A stretch of DNA of 64,000 nucleotides, from positions 124,001-188,000 of the IMG/VR virus record IMGVR_UViG_3300024308_000018; one strand, 5' to 3'. Made by a program: the position numbers and the translations under genes. The stretch's first letter is position 1. Every line of letters starts with the position of its first letter. Positions 7,771-16,319 of this stretch are shown here, in pieces. The stretch is from a virus. The notes beneath the pieces were generated by a model. That model had not been told where the DNA came from and did no database searches. It saw nothing but the letters and a program-made list of their open reading frames with translations.

Positions 7771-7794
7771 CACGTCAGTTGGTATAATAAGTGC
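7771..7794 (+). promoter_or_regulatory. Host sigma70-type promoter with extended -10
   Basis: TGGTATAAT (the -10 TATAAT is at 7783-7788) gives a perfect -10 with the TGn extension. No good TTGACA is seen 17 bases upstream, as is usual for extended -10 promoters. It lies 33 bases before the gene at 7821 and would drive the topoisomerase operon early from host RNA polymerase. Confidence 0.6.
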
Positions 7795-7820
7795 ATGGGG
7801 ACAATCACGGGTAACTGACA

Positions 7821-8195
7821 ATGAAAGCTGAGATCACGAATGTCTACACGGACTTTGACGCGCTGATGCAACAAGTCAACGCATCGCTGTTCCGACTCTA
7901 CGCTGTGCGATCCACGGACGGCTTGAATACGCCGCTCGGGTTCGTTGTTGTGTACGCCGACCTTAATCAGGCAACTGGCTTCTCGCTGCGCGTGACAATG
8001 TGTCGCGCTATCGGGCAAACCATCGAGCTTGTTTCACAGGCTCCGCTCCCGCTGCTGTCACTGTACGTCGACATCAAGCGGCAGGTTGAGGAATGGGATG
8101 GCACGCTCGCCACCTATCCACTCGCCCCTATTGCAGAAGATGACGCCAGCGACTATTACGGCGAACTCGAAACACCAGAGGATGAACTGACATGA
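7821..8195 (+). CDS. Hypothetical protein, 124 aa
   Basis: No family recognised. The protein looks like a small alpha/beta domain (LGFVVVYADLNQATGFSLRVTM) with an acidic C-terminal tail from about residue 100. It is the first gene after the extended -10 promoter and overlaps the topoisomerase B subunit by 4 bases (ATGA), so it is co-translated with it. A role linked to topoisomerase is possible from context only. Confidence 0.75.
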   Translation: MKAEITNVYTDFDALMQQVNASLFRLYAVRSTDGLNTPLGFVVVYADLNQATGFSLRVTMCRAIGQTIELVSQAPLPLLSLYVDIKRQVEEWDGTLATYPLAPIAEDDASDYYGELETPEDELT

Positions 8196-10228
8196 GCAAA
8201 GCGCCAGTAAAGACGCGCGTCGCCAAAGCCGTGAGCAAGGCCAGTACGCAAGAGGCCAAAGACTTTCAGATCAAGGAAGGCGTCGCGGGCATTCAGGCTA
8301 AGCCGACAATGTACCTTGGCGAACTCGGCCCGCAGATGGCTTACCGCTGCGTCAAGGAAGAAGTGGACAACGCGTTAGATGAAGCGTTGGCCGGACGTAA
8401 CAAGTGGATCGAAGTCTACTACGATTACGACGAGTCGATCACAATCGTGGCGGACAAGGCTGGTGGTATCCCAGTCGAAATGAAAACGCGTGAGAACGGT
8501 GACAAGATTTCGATCCTCACCGCTGCATTCACTATCACGCACGCGGGCGGCAAGTTCGAAGACAGCGCCTACAAAGTTTCGACAGGTACACACGGCGTCG
8601 GTGTCACTGCGGTGAACGCCGTCAGTGAATGGCTGGAAGTGTGGAGTAAGCGCAAGGGCAAAATCTATCACCAGCGCTTTGAGCTGGGCCGACCCGTGAA
8701 ACCGGATCCGGTAGTGGTCGCCAGTCTCCCGAAAAACGTTGCTGCGTTGCTGACGTCGAAGGACTACGGCACTGTGGTAATGAACAAGTTGAATCAGTCC
8801 ATCGTCAGCGAAGACGCGTCGAAGGGCAAGCTGCCGAAAAACTTCCGGCCCGCCAATCCCGAGTACAAGCAACTCGGCAACTGGCTGAAGTCGATCTCGG
8901 ATCTGAACCCCGGCCTGAACATCGTGCTCACTGCGAAGAAGGGCGCGAAGTCGAAGACCGTCAGCTTCCTGAACAAGCTGAGTCACGCGGAATTCCTCAA
9001 GCAACACGTCGCCGACATTCTGGGCGAAGAGGAAGACGCGAAGTTCAAGCCGTTCATCTTGCAGACCGACTACGTGACGGCGCTTCTGCAATGGACAACG
9101 CTGCCCAACGTGCAACTGCGTTCCTCTGCGAACAACTCGCCGACCGCGAACGGTGGTACTCACGTCCGTGGTTTGATCGACGCGCTGGTCGAGGCCGTCA
9201 AGCCTTACGAAAACAGCAAGCACTTAGACAAGAAGAAACGCAAGTACGCGTCTGAGGATCTGCTGTTCGGTCTGGTCGGCTTCTTCGACTGGCGGATGCA
9301 CGGCGCTGCATTCGACTCGCAAGTCAAAGACAAGCTGGTATCCAAAGTCCAGAACGAAGTCAAAGACGCGGTACTGCCTGAGCTGGTCAAACACTTCGCT
9401 GCCAACAAAGCGCTGCCCAAGTTCATCTTGGATCGTGCGGTGCAGGTAGAGACCGGACGTCTCGCAATGTCCAAGTCGTTGTCTGCGATGGCCGACGCCA
9501 AGCGCGCAACCAAGGGCGGGGCACTGCCGCAATGTCTGGATGCAGCAAGCACCAAGGACAACACCCTGCGCGAACTCTTCTTGGTGGAAGGGGACTCGGC
9601 GGGCGGTACTGCGAAGAACGCGCGCAACCCGGTCACGCAAGAAGTGTTCAAGGCGAGCGGTAAACCAGCCAACGCGCTGAACGCTCCGCTGGACAAAGTG
9701 ATCGGTAACCCCGTGGTCGGCAACTTCCTGATCTCGCTCGGCGTTGACTTCAAAGCATTCGATGCCCAAGTGAAAGCACGTGTGCCGAACCCGACATTCC
9801 CAGTGGACAAGCTGCGCGTCCAGCGCATCTACTTCCTCGCGGACGCGGACGTCGACGGCTATCACATCAACAGTCTGTTCCTCGCGATCATCTGGAAGCT
9901 GCTGCCTGACCTGCTCTATCAGGGCCGCGTCTATGTTGTGGACGCTCCGCTGTATAACGTCATGCACAAGAAGAAGCATTACGGTGGTGCCACCAAACAA
10001 GAACTGTTGCAGAACGCGCCATCTACTGTGAAGCCGTCTGACGTTACGCGCGCCAAAGGTTGGGGTGAAGTGTCGCCCGAGATCATGGAAGCCATCGCGT
10101 TCGACCCGTCTATCCGTCGCGTTATTCGCATTCAGCCGTTCGCCAAGCAGGAAAGTTTGGCGTGGTACAATCGAGTGCTCGGGGACGACGCCAGCGCACG
10201 CCGCCAACTGCTCGGCCTGTCCAGCTAA
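8192..10228 (+). CDS. DNA topoisomerase II, ATPase/Toprim subunit (GyrB/ParE-like)
   Basis: This is the ATP-binding subunit of a phage type II topoisomerase. The GHKL ATPase signatures are present: EEVDNALDEA (general base Glu56, Mg-binding Asn60), DKAGGIP (Asp88), and TGTHGVGVTAVNA (131-143). The transducer domain follows, then the Toprim domain with EGDSAGG (about 464-470) and the metal-binding DADVDG (about 550-555). At 678 aa it is shorter than E. coli GyrB (804 aa). It overlaps the upstream gene by 4 bases and lies 9 bases before the A subunit gene. The pair corresponds to phage T4 gp39/gp60 plus gp52, needed for replication. Confidence 0.95.
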   Translation: MSKAPVKTRVAKAVSKASTQEAKDFQIKEGVAGIQAKPTMYLGELGPQMAYRCVKEEVDNALDEALAGRNKWIEVYYDYDESITIVADKAGGIPVEMKTRENGDKISILTAAFTITHAGGKFEDSAYKVSTGTHGVGVTAVNAVSEWLEVWSKRKGKIYHQRFELGRPVKPDPVVVASLPKNVAALLTSKDYGTVVMNKLNQSIVSEDASKGKLPKNFRPANPEYKQLGNWLKSISDLNPGLNIVLTAKKGAKSKTVSFLNKLSHAEFLKQHVADILGEEEDAKFKPFILQTDYVTALLQWTTLPNVQLRSSANNSPTANGGTHVRGLIDALVEAVKPYENSKHLDKKKRKYASEDLLFGLVGFFDWRMHGAAFDSQVKDKLVSKVQNEVKDAVLPELVKHFAANKALPKFILDRAVQVETGRLAMSKSLSAMADAKRATKGGALPQCLDAASTKDNTLRELFLVEGDSAGGTAKNARNPVTQEVFKASGKPANALNAPLDKVIGNPVVGNFLISLGVDFKAFDAQVKARVPNPTFPVDKLRVQRIYFLADADVDGYHINSLFLAIIWKLLPDLLYQGRVYVVDAPLYNVMHKKKHYGGATKQELLQNAPSTVKPSDVTRAKGWGEVSPEIMEAIAFDPSIRRVIRIQPFAKQESLAWYNRVLGDDASARRQLLGLSS

Positions 10229-10237
10229 GGAACATGT

Positions 10238-11911
10238 ATGACAACTAAGAGAGTGGTGCGCCGACCCAAGGCCACCAAAGCTGCGAAGTCGACAGCGACC
10301 GAGATAGAATCCGGCACGCTGGTGAAAAAGCGCAAGCCTCTGCGAGCCAAGGCCACGGCAGCAACAGGCGAGCGCGAGGTCGGCACCGAAGCCCAGCTGA
10401 AGATGTCGCTGACTCCGACCGTCGACACGTACATCGAAGACAAGGAACTGCATGAATACACCGACCGCGCACTGTTCGAGTACGGTTCGTATGTCGTGCA
10501 AGACCGTGCGGTTCCCGAACTGCGCGATGGCCTGAAGCCGTCACACCGCGCGATGTTGTGGTCGGCCGTTGAACTTGGCCTGAGCCCCAGCGGTAGCTTT
10601 GCGAAGTCAGCCAAGGTTGTCGGCCATGCAATCGGTTCGTATCACCCGCACGGTGACGTCGCGTGTTATGATGCGGGTGTGTCTATCGCAAACTTCAACC
10701 CGCCTCTGCTGTGGGGCTCCGGTAACTTCGGCTCCCCAGTTGACGCACCCGCCGCGATGCGTTATTCGGAAATGAAGTTGTCACGCTTCAGCCAACTGTT
10801 CATGGCTGACAGCGGATACCTCAAGGCCGTGCCGTATCACCAGAACTTTTCTGAGGATAAGAAGTGGCCCGTCTACATGCCTGCGCTGCTGCCTATGCTG
10901 CTGCTCGCTGGCAACCCGACGATTCCGGCCTACGGTGTACGCTCCGGTAACCCCAGCTTTGAACTTGCTGGCGTTGCCCAGCTGACAATCGCGGCGTTGC
11001 GTGGTCGCAAGATCACAGCCAACGACATGATCAAGCGGCTGGTGGTGCAGCACCCCTACGGCGCTGTATGTGTTGCCGACGACGAGCAATTCGAGACCCT
11101 TATCTCGACCGGACGCGGCTCACTGCCGTTCCATCCGCAGATGATGGCCGACTACAAGCGCAAGCTGATCGTGTTGCAGAGCTACAGCCCACAAGTGTTG
11201 TCGAATGCCGTGTCCGTCGAGAAGACGATTCGTGCAATCGCCGACATGAAGGGCGTGTCGCAAGTGATGTCGTCCGGCGGCAAGAAGAACCCCGACGCGG
11301 GCACCTATGGTTGCGCCATCGCAATCACTGTTGGCCGTGGCGTTGGGGAAGACGAGTTCTACACTCTGGTGCAAGCTATCCGCAAGCGCCTGACCAAGAA
11401 CGAGTCGTACCAGCTCGGCGTCACGATACGCAAGCTGGGGGAGAAGTCGAAGTTCAGCCACTGCGACTTCCCTGCGTTCATCAACAACTGGGCCAAGTAT
11501 CGGATCTCGTTGGAGGTGGACTACCTGAACTACTTCAAGCAGCAAGCGCTCGACGCGCTCCACGTTGTGAACGGTAAACTTGTGGTTGTCGCAACCAAGG
11601 ATTCCCTTGACCGCGCTATTCACATCATCCGCACCGCGAAGGATCCGAAAGCCGCGCTGATGAAAGAGTTCAAGTTGGATGAAGTCCAAGTCGAAGCCAT
11701 CCTGAGCATGCAGCTCCGGTCGCTTGCAAAGTTGGTGCTCGACGAGCTGAAGAATATCAAAGCCAAGCTGGTCGCGGAGATCAAGGACTACGACCGTCGC
11801 CTGAAAGAACCCGGCCAGTCAGCCGCCGTGGACTTGAAGGAGCGACTGAAGAAGTACCTTGCCAAGCCAGACATGACTGTAAGCGGATTGCCTGTCTACA
11901 CGAAGGAATAA
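10238..11911 (+). CDS. DNA topoisomerase II, cleavage subunit (GyrA/ParC-like)
   Basis: This is the DNA-cleaving partner of the subunit encoded just upstream. Characteristic text includes YVVQDRAVPELRDGLKPSHRAMLW (split over residues 85-108), GSYHPHGD (133-140) and AAMRYSE with the expected catalytic Tyr176 next to Arg175. A basic tail of about 50 residues precedes the core. The protein ends after the coiled-coil region at 557 aa and lacks the C-terminal beta-pinwheel of GyrA (about 875 aa), so by family knowledge it should relax or decatenate rather than supercoil. AAGGA precedes the ATG. Confidence 0.95.
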   Translation: MTTKRVVRRPKATKAAKSTATEIESGTLVKKRKPLRAKATAATGEREVGTEAQLKMSLTPTVDTYIEDKELHEYTDRALFEYGSYVVQDRAVPELRDGLKPSHRAMLWSAVELGLSPSGSFAKSAKVVGHAIGSYHPHGDVACYDAGVSIANFNPPLLWGSGNFGSPVDAPAAMRYSEMKLSRFSQLFMADSGYLKAVPYHQNFSEDKKWPVYMPALLPMLLLAGNPTIPAYGVRSGNPSFELAGVAQLTIAALRGRKITANDMIKRLVVQHPYGAVCVADDEQFETLISTGRGSLPFHPQMMADYKRKLIVLQSYSPQVLSNAVSVEKTIRAIADMKGVSQVMSSGGKKNPDAGTYGCAIAITVGRGVGEDEFYTLVQAIRKRLTKNESYQLGVTIRKLGEKSKFSHCDFPAFINNWAKYRISLEVDYLNYFKQQALDALHVVNGKLVVVATKDSLDRAIHIIRTAKDPKAALMKEFKLDEVQVEAILSMQLRSLAKLVLDELKNIKAKLVAEIKDYDRRLKEPGQSAAVDLKERLKKYLAKPDMTVSGLPVYTKE

Positions 11912-11914
11912 AAT

Positions 11915-11931
11915 CTGTAAACAGTAGTTTG
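11915..11931 (+). promoter_or_regulatory. CTGTAAAY motif copy after the topoisomerase operon
   Basis: CTGTAAACAGTAGTTTG, preceded by AAAT, lies right after the topoisomerase A stop codon. It again abuts a hairpin. The next gene starts 115 bases downstream of the motif. Confidence 0.5.
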
Positions 11932-11962
11932 AGAGGGTGGAGTTATTCACCCTCTCCCTTCT
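11931..11962 (+). terminator. Terminator-like hairpin
   Basis: GAGAGGGTG (11931-11939) pairs with CACCCTCTC (11948-11956) around an 8-base loop, followed by CCTTCTCG. The remaining gap to 12045 holds a weaker imperfect GGGATAC/GTATTCCC pair and the ribosome site AAAGGAAAG. Confidence 0.6.
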
Positions 11963-12045
11963 CGTCTCGGGATACTAATTTCGTATTCCCCTGACGCCGC
12001 CCACTTGGGCACTACGTGTAACCACGTCCATAAAGGAAAGACCCG

Positions 12046-13470
12046 ATGTCTCTATCGCTGATGCAGAAGAACCTGACTCATGCTCACCAAGTCCTGAGCA
12101 ACGGTCTGGTGTCTCTGCGCACCTCGAACAAACCCAGCCAGATCGCCCTGACAATCAACGGGGCCACTGCTGCGGCCACCGCTGATTTGCGGGCAGCGCC
12201 GAAGCAGTCTGTTGCAGTGATTACCGACCTTGCGGACGCGCGTGCTGTGCTCGACACAGTGAACAAGCGCCTGACCAGCCTCGCCAAAGTTGTGGCTGCT
12301 CGCAAGATTGCATTCGCTGACTATCGCAAAGAATGCAACTCACTCTCCGCCATGTTGGAAGGTGTCGAGTTGCAGCTGACCAACGCGCGCAACCTCATTG
12401 TCAAAGCTGAGACCGTGCGTGATGGAACAGCACCCGCCGAATCGATCACAACACCTGCATTCCTTGCTGCCCTGATCTCGACCGACTCCAAGGTTGAAAT
12501 CAAAGAGCTGACCAAGCGCTGGTTCGCTGGCCTGCCCCGCTCTGAGGCCGACCAGTATGCCCGCCGTCGCGGCCCGCTCGTTGACCAGCTGCTGTCCTAC
12601 ACGGATTCCGCCACGGCTCGCCTCGTACTGGAAACCGTCAGCGGCGCTCTGCTCAACACCGCCGACGACGCGGCCAAGCGCCAAGACACTGAAAGCGTCG
12701 TGCGTGCCACCCAAGCCGTGGAACTCACCCGCAAGCTCGAACGCGAATATGGCCCGAAGCTGAGTGCCCTGAACATCCGCCCCAACGGCATCAAGATGAT
12801 CAGCCTGCCCCTGCGCGTGACGTTCGCCCATCGCAGCATTCGCCCAGACACGCTGGCGAAGAACGGCATGAAGGCCCAGCCCTTCTCCTACGAGAAATTC
12901 AACAACGGGACTTTCATCGTCGAAGACCAATCGCTGATCGTAATGCGCCGCTCTGACGCAGAAGCATTCCATCGCGAATCCCAAAATGAGGCGCGGCGTT
13001 CGAACAGCGACCTCAAGATGCTCAAGAACCTCAAAGCCAGCTTGAAGAAAGTTGACACCGAGATTGCTGAGTTGACTGCCGCCAGTACGCAGCAGAAGAG
13101 CCAACGCGCACGCGTTGCAATCGCTGACCAACTGGCTGACCTGCGCGCTCGTTCCGACGAGTTGCAGAAGTCCATTACTACGGTGCAAGAAGGTGCGGAG
13201 GCAGCCAAGAAGCTGATCTCCAACAAGCACAAGCAAGCAAAGAAATCCTCTGACGAGATGGTGCGCGCGTATGCGGATCACATTCTCGACCTAGCCAACT
13301 CGAAGCTCTCCGTGGAATACGCGAAAGTTTCGGGCAAGCTGCTGCACAAGGTCAAGAACGTCGACTACGTGTATATGTGGGTCGCACCCAAGCACTACGT
13401 CCGAGCACTGCACGCGCTCTCCGGTGGTAACGGGGATCTTGTGACCAGCTGGACGCTCGCTTGGGCGTAA
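12046..13470 (+). CDS. Coiled-coil hypothetical protein, 474 aa
   Basis: No family recognised. Helical segments dominate. A coiled-coil region at about 300-420 (LKMLKNLKASLKKVDTEIAEL) is flanked by a beta-containing part at about 240-300. The C-terminus is aromatic (VDYVYMWVAPKHYVRAL). The protein is moderately basic. It follows the motif-hairpin unit at 11915 and stands between topoisomerase and replication genes, so a DNA-associated or structural role is possible. AAAGGAAAG precedes the ATG. Confidence 0.75.
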   Translation: MSLSLMQKNLTHAHQVLSNGLVSLRTSNKPSQIALTINGATAAATADLRAAPKQSVAVITDLADARAVLDTVNKRLTSLAKVVAARKIAFADYRKECNSLSAMLEGVELQLTNARNLIVKAETVRDGTAPAESITTPAFLAALISTDSKVEIKELTKRWFAGLPRSEADQYARRRGPLVDQLLSYTDSATARLVLETVSGALLNTADDAAKRQDTESVVRATQAVELTRKLEREYGPKLSALNIRPNGIKMISLPLRVTFAHRSIRPDTLAKNGMKAQPFSYEKFNNGTFIVEDQSLIVMRRSDAEAFHRESQNEARRSNSDLKMLKNLKASLKKVDTEIAELTAASTQQKSQRARVAIADQLADLRARSDELQKSITTVQEGAEAAKKLISNKHKQAKKSSDEMVRAYADHILDLANSKLSVEYAKVSGKLLHKVKNVDYVYMWVAPKHYVRALHALSGGNGDLVTSWTLAWA

Positions 13471-13474
13471 CCAC

Positions 13475-13999
13475 GTGTCTGATCTGAAGGCAGCCGCCAT
13501 TACGAATGGTGCTCATACGCAGTGCTATATCTGTGAGCATTACTTCGCATCGATCCACTGGCACCACACTGTGCCGAGATCGTTGGGCGGCCACGCCGAA
13601 CTTCAGATACCGCTCTGTGGCTCATGCCACACAGCACTGCACGCAAAGGCTAGTGCAGTGTTCGCTATCGTTAGAGGAACGGGCAAGAAGAAGGTAGTCG
13701 GGAGTTACTGGGCCAGAGTATCGGACGAACAAAGAGCCGAGCGATGGTTACGGGTATTAGTTGGCGCTATGCTATTCCCTCCAGTCGAGCGCGAGGATAA
13801 AACGACCGTGCTACCTGCCTTGACCGTAGACCCATATCGTCGATACGTGCTTGAAGTGATCAAGCAGGATGCGAATCTGAAAAGCATATCACAGGCTTTG
13901 CTTTTCTGTATCGACTATACCGCATCGAGTAAAGGACTTAACAATAATGAAAAAGAAAACAAAACAAGGAAATCAGGGAATAACCGTAAGCTGTGGTGA
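13475..13999 (+). CDS. HNH endonuclease, 174 aa
   Basis: An HNH nuclease core is visible: CYIC (Cys17, Cys20), WHHTVPRSLGGH (His30-His31, Pro34, His40) and CGSCHTALH (Cys48, Cys51, His52, His56). These form the zinc-stabilised beta-beta-alpha-metal fold. The reaction is DNA cleavage. Free-standing phage HNH proteins are often homing enzymes. The GTG start has no clear ribosome site, and its 3' end overlaps the next gene by 53 bases in another frame. Codon use is less biased than in its neighbours, consistent with later acquisition. Confidence 0.8.
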   Translation: MSDLKAAAITNGAHTQCYICEHYFASIHWHHTVPRSLGGHAELQIPLCGSCHTALHAKASAVFAIVRGTGKKKVVGSYWARVSDEQRAERWLRVLVGAMLFPPVEREDKTTVLPALTVDPYRRYVLEVIKQDANLKSISQALLFCIDYTASSKGLNNNEKENKTRKSGNNRKLW

Positions 14000-14834
14000 C
14001 TGCGAGGGATTATCGCGGCGCGCACTGCACCCGGTTGGCGACGACGGGAAGGCTGCCAAGGTCTGCTCCCAAACGGGAACGTTGCCGGAAACCAAGCCCT
14101 GTGCTCGGTTCCGCCCTGACGTGTTTTCTTTGGATACGGACGCGCGTGTTGCTTTGCGTCAGCTGTCCAATCTCATAAAGAAGTTCGATCCACGTGACCT
14201 ACGTATTGTGGCAGCAACCCTGATGAACGAGCACAAGACTCGCAATCACGGGCTGCGCTTTGGACAGCGGATGTTCGTTCGCTATCGCTCCTACGTTGGC
14301 CGTGACTACACCAGCAACTTCATGGCTTGCACCGTGATGGATGCTGGTGATGGCGTAGTGCGCCTGATGTCCAGTGATGGGCAGACGGCACTGACCTTCG
14401 ACCTGCCAGCGTCCGGCACGTTCGATGGCCCTGTGCTGTACGATGCTCCGTCTTTCAGACCTCTACTGAAGAAGATGAAACGGGATAAGAAATTCTTCGA
14501 CCCTCAGAACGAGACCAGTCGTCGCCTTGCTCCTGAAGAGCCAGTGACGTACAAGGTACGCAAGGAAGAACTGGGGGCAGTCATTCTCGATATTGAAGAC
14601 GCGTTGCGATCCAAACCGAAGCGCAAACGTGGAGCACAGGGCGACCGCAATCTGGTTGACCTGCGTGACATGGTAGACAAGTTGGAGCGAGGTGAATTCC
14701 TCGGCCGCGTTGGTGACGAGTTCACTGACGACGATGTTCAAGTGCTTGGCGATTCCGCTTACCGTAAAGGCAAGAAAAAGAAACGCCCCGTCCGCCGCTC
14801 TAGCGGTGAACTCGAACTGTCCTCCCTTGTCTAA
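13947..14834 (+). CDS. Zinc-binding hypothetical protein with helicase-like C-terminal tail, 295 aa
   Basis: No family recognised. Four cysteines (Cys16, Cys19, Cys40, Cys52) in the N-terminal 55 residues suggest one zinc site. A beta-rich middle domain (about 85-150) is followed by a basic linker. The last residues GELELSSLV nearly repeat the end of the helicase encoded at 16320 (GELELSSVV), each after a basic disordered stretch. Both proteins may therefore dock to the same partner. AAAGGA at 13931-13936 precedes the ATG. Confidence 0.7.
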   Translation: MKKKTKQGNQGITVSCGDCEGLSRRALHPVGDDGKAAKVCSQTGTLPETKPCARFRPDVFSLDTDARVALRQLSNLIKKFDPRDLRIVAATLMNEHKTRNHGLRFGQRMFVRYRSYVGRDYTSNFMACTVMDAGDGVVRLMSSDGQTALTFDLPASGTFDGPVLYDAPSFRPLLKKMKRDKKFFDPQNETSRRLAPEEPVTYKVRKEELGAVILDIEDALRSKPKRKRGAQGDRNLVDLRDMVDKLERGEFLGRVGDEFTDDDVQVLGDSAYRKGKKKKRPVRRSSGELELSSLV

Positions 14835-14857
14835 CTTCAATCTTGAGAGCCTACACA

Positions 14858-15973
14858 ATGCGTAACGACCTGCACACTTTGATCGCCGCCAACGAACTCG
14901 ACGTCAACTCTCCGATTTTCGAAGAGGTGATTCTCTACCTACTGCGAGCCTACGGCAACCCGATCAAGGTGTACCATCAACGTTTTGCGAAAGCCTGCTC
15001 GTTCCATAGTGAACTGACTCCGGCGCGTTTCCGTACTGAACTGCACGACACTGAATACGTTGGTGTCGCGCTGAAATTCTTTGCCGGGTACGCGGCCCTC
15101 AAGTACGGCAAGGTGACTAACCGCCACCTTGTCGCGACTGCCCCCAAGTACGGCGTCAGCAAGTGCGACGCCAAGCGCGTGATTGCGATGTTCGGCCAGC
15201 GTCAGTACCTCAATGCGGTTCGCTCCCGCTTGACTGCTGAAGGCTTCACAGCCGAAAGCCTCGACCTCAATGCGTACCGTGATGCACTGCAACTCGGACA
15301 CACTGTTATCGTTGGCCTCACCGACTCCATCGCCAAGCACGTGAACCGCAACCTGCGCTGGGTGGCGAAAGCCCACAACTGCCGGACTGCGGATCTGAAC
15401 ACTGAGATCACGGCGCAAGTGATCTCTGTCTACTACGGCATGCTGCCGACACACAAGAGTGACGACCACGTGCAGAACTATCTGTGCAGCGCCCTGCATA
15501 GCCGCATCAAGAACCTCGCCAACTACCACTCCGCTGAGAAGCGCAAGCGGCAGGTGAAGGTGACTGAGAACGGCGAAGTGCGGTACAGCCTGATTGAGGC
15601 GAGCGAATCGCACCTCAACAAGTTCAGCTCTGGCAGTGACTCCGCTGTGTCTATCGAAGAGATGGGAGGATGCGACGATTCGCTTGAGCTTCACAATTTC
15701 GAATTCACACGCTCGGTCGATTCGCTGTTCAAGATCGCGAAGTGCAAACCCAAACGCTTTGCCCTCTACAGCGTATTGCTCGGTCGGAATGTTCCGGCCT
15801 TCGCAGAGTTCCTGCGACAAAAACGACTGCTCCGCTCTGAAACCAAAACAGTGCGCGAGTGGTTGATTGATAAGCCTGTGGCATATCTGGCTGATGTCCT
15901 CGGTAAATGGCTCGGGGTCTCCCCCGCCCACGTCCAGAAGGGCATGACTGAAATGGCGATGATTCTCCTATGA
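14858..15973 (+). CDS. Possible RNA polymerase sigma-factor-like protein, 371 aa
   Basis: The ATG at 14858 has GAGAG seven bases upstream and is preferred to an in-frame TTG at 14843. The middle (about residues 155-230) reads like sigma70 region 2: a helix with DLNTEITAQVISVYYGMLP, then QNYLCSALHSRIKNLANY and a basic end (AEKRKRQ). The last 30 residues (LGKWLGVSPAHVQKGMTEM) resemble the helix-turn-helix of sigma region 4. Sequence likeness is weak and judged by eye. If correct, it could direct host polymerase to phage promoters, perhaps the CTGTAAAY motif. Alternatives are a helix-turn-helix replication protein or an unrelated helical protein. Confidence 0.4.
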   Translation: MRNDLHTLIAANELDVNSPIFEEVILYLLRAYGNPIKVYHQRFAKACSFHSELTPARFRTELHDTEYVGVALKFFAGYAALKYGKVTNRHLVATAPKYGVSKCDAKRVIAMFGQRQYLNAVRSRLTAEGFTAESLDLNAYRDALQLGHTVIVGLTDSIAKHVNRNLRWVAKAHNCRTADLNTEITAQVISVYYGMLPTHKSDDHVQNYLCSALHSRIKNLANYHSAEKRKRQVKVTENGEVRYSLIEASESHLNKFSSGSDSAVSIEEMGGCDDSLELHNFEFTRSVDSLFKIAKCKPKRFALYSVLLGRNVPAFAEFLRQKRLLRSETKTVREWLIDKPVAYLADVLGKWLGVSPAHVQKGMTEMAMILL

Positions 15974-16311
15974 TGAATGAAGCAATTATTTTCTCGTTCT
16001 TTCGTAACGCTCAGACGCCTGACTATCGGCGTCTCGTAATCGCAACTGCGATTGCCGAACTGTCCACCTTGCAAGACCCTGTTAGCATGGGCAAGTTGTT
16101 GAACCGTCTTCAGAAGCAACATGCGTTTACGCCTGACGCCTGTGAGGACGCCATTGCCGCATTACGATCCGTAGCTGGGTTCAATGCGCTGACCGTGTGG
16201 AACGCGAGCAAAACCCAACTGATGCGCCTGAAGGCCAGCCCCAAGCTCGATGCTTGGATGCAAGCCAACAGCGTGATCGTTGATGGGGTACGTCAAACGC
16301 TCGCAGCTTAG
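15970..16311 (+). CDS. Hypothetical protein, 113 aa
   Basis: No family recognised. It overlaps the previous gene by 4 bases (ATGA). The protein is all-helical and small, with repeated Ala/Leu helices (LVIATAIAEL, CEDAIAALRSVAG). Its position between a possible sigma factor and the replicative helicase would suit a helicase loader or accessory factor, but no motif supports that. Confidence 0.7.
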   Translation: MMNEAIIFSFFRNAQTPDYRRLVIATAIAELSTLQDPVSMGKLLNRLQKQHAFTPDACEDAIAALRSVAGFNALTVWNASKTQLMRLKASPKLDAWMQANSVIVDGVRQTLAA

Positions 16312-16319
16312 GTGGATCG

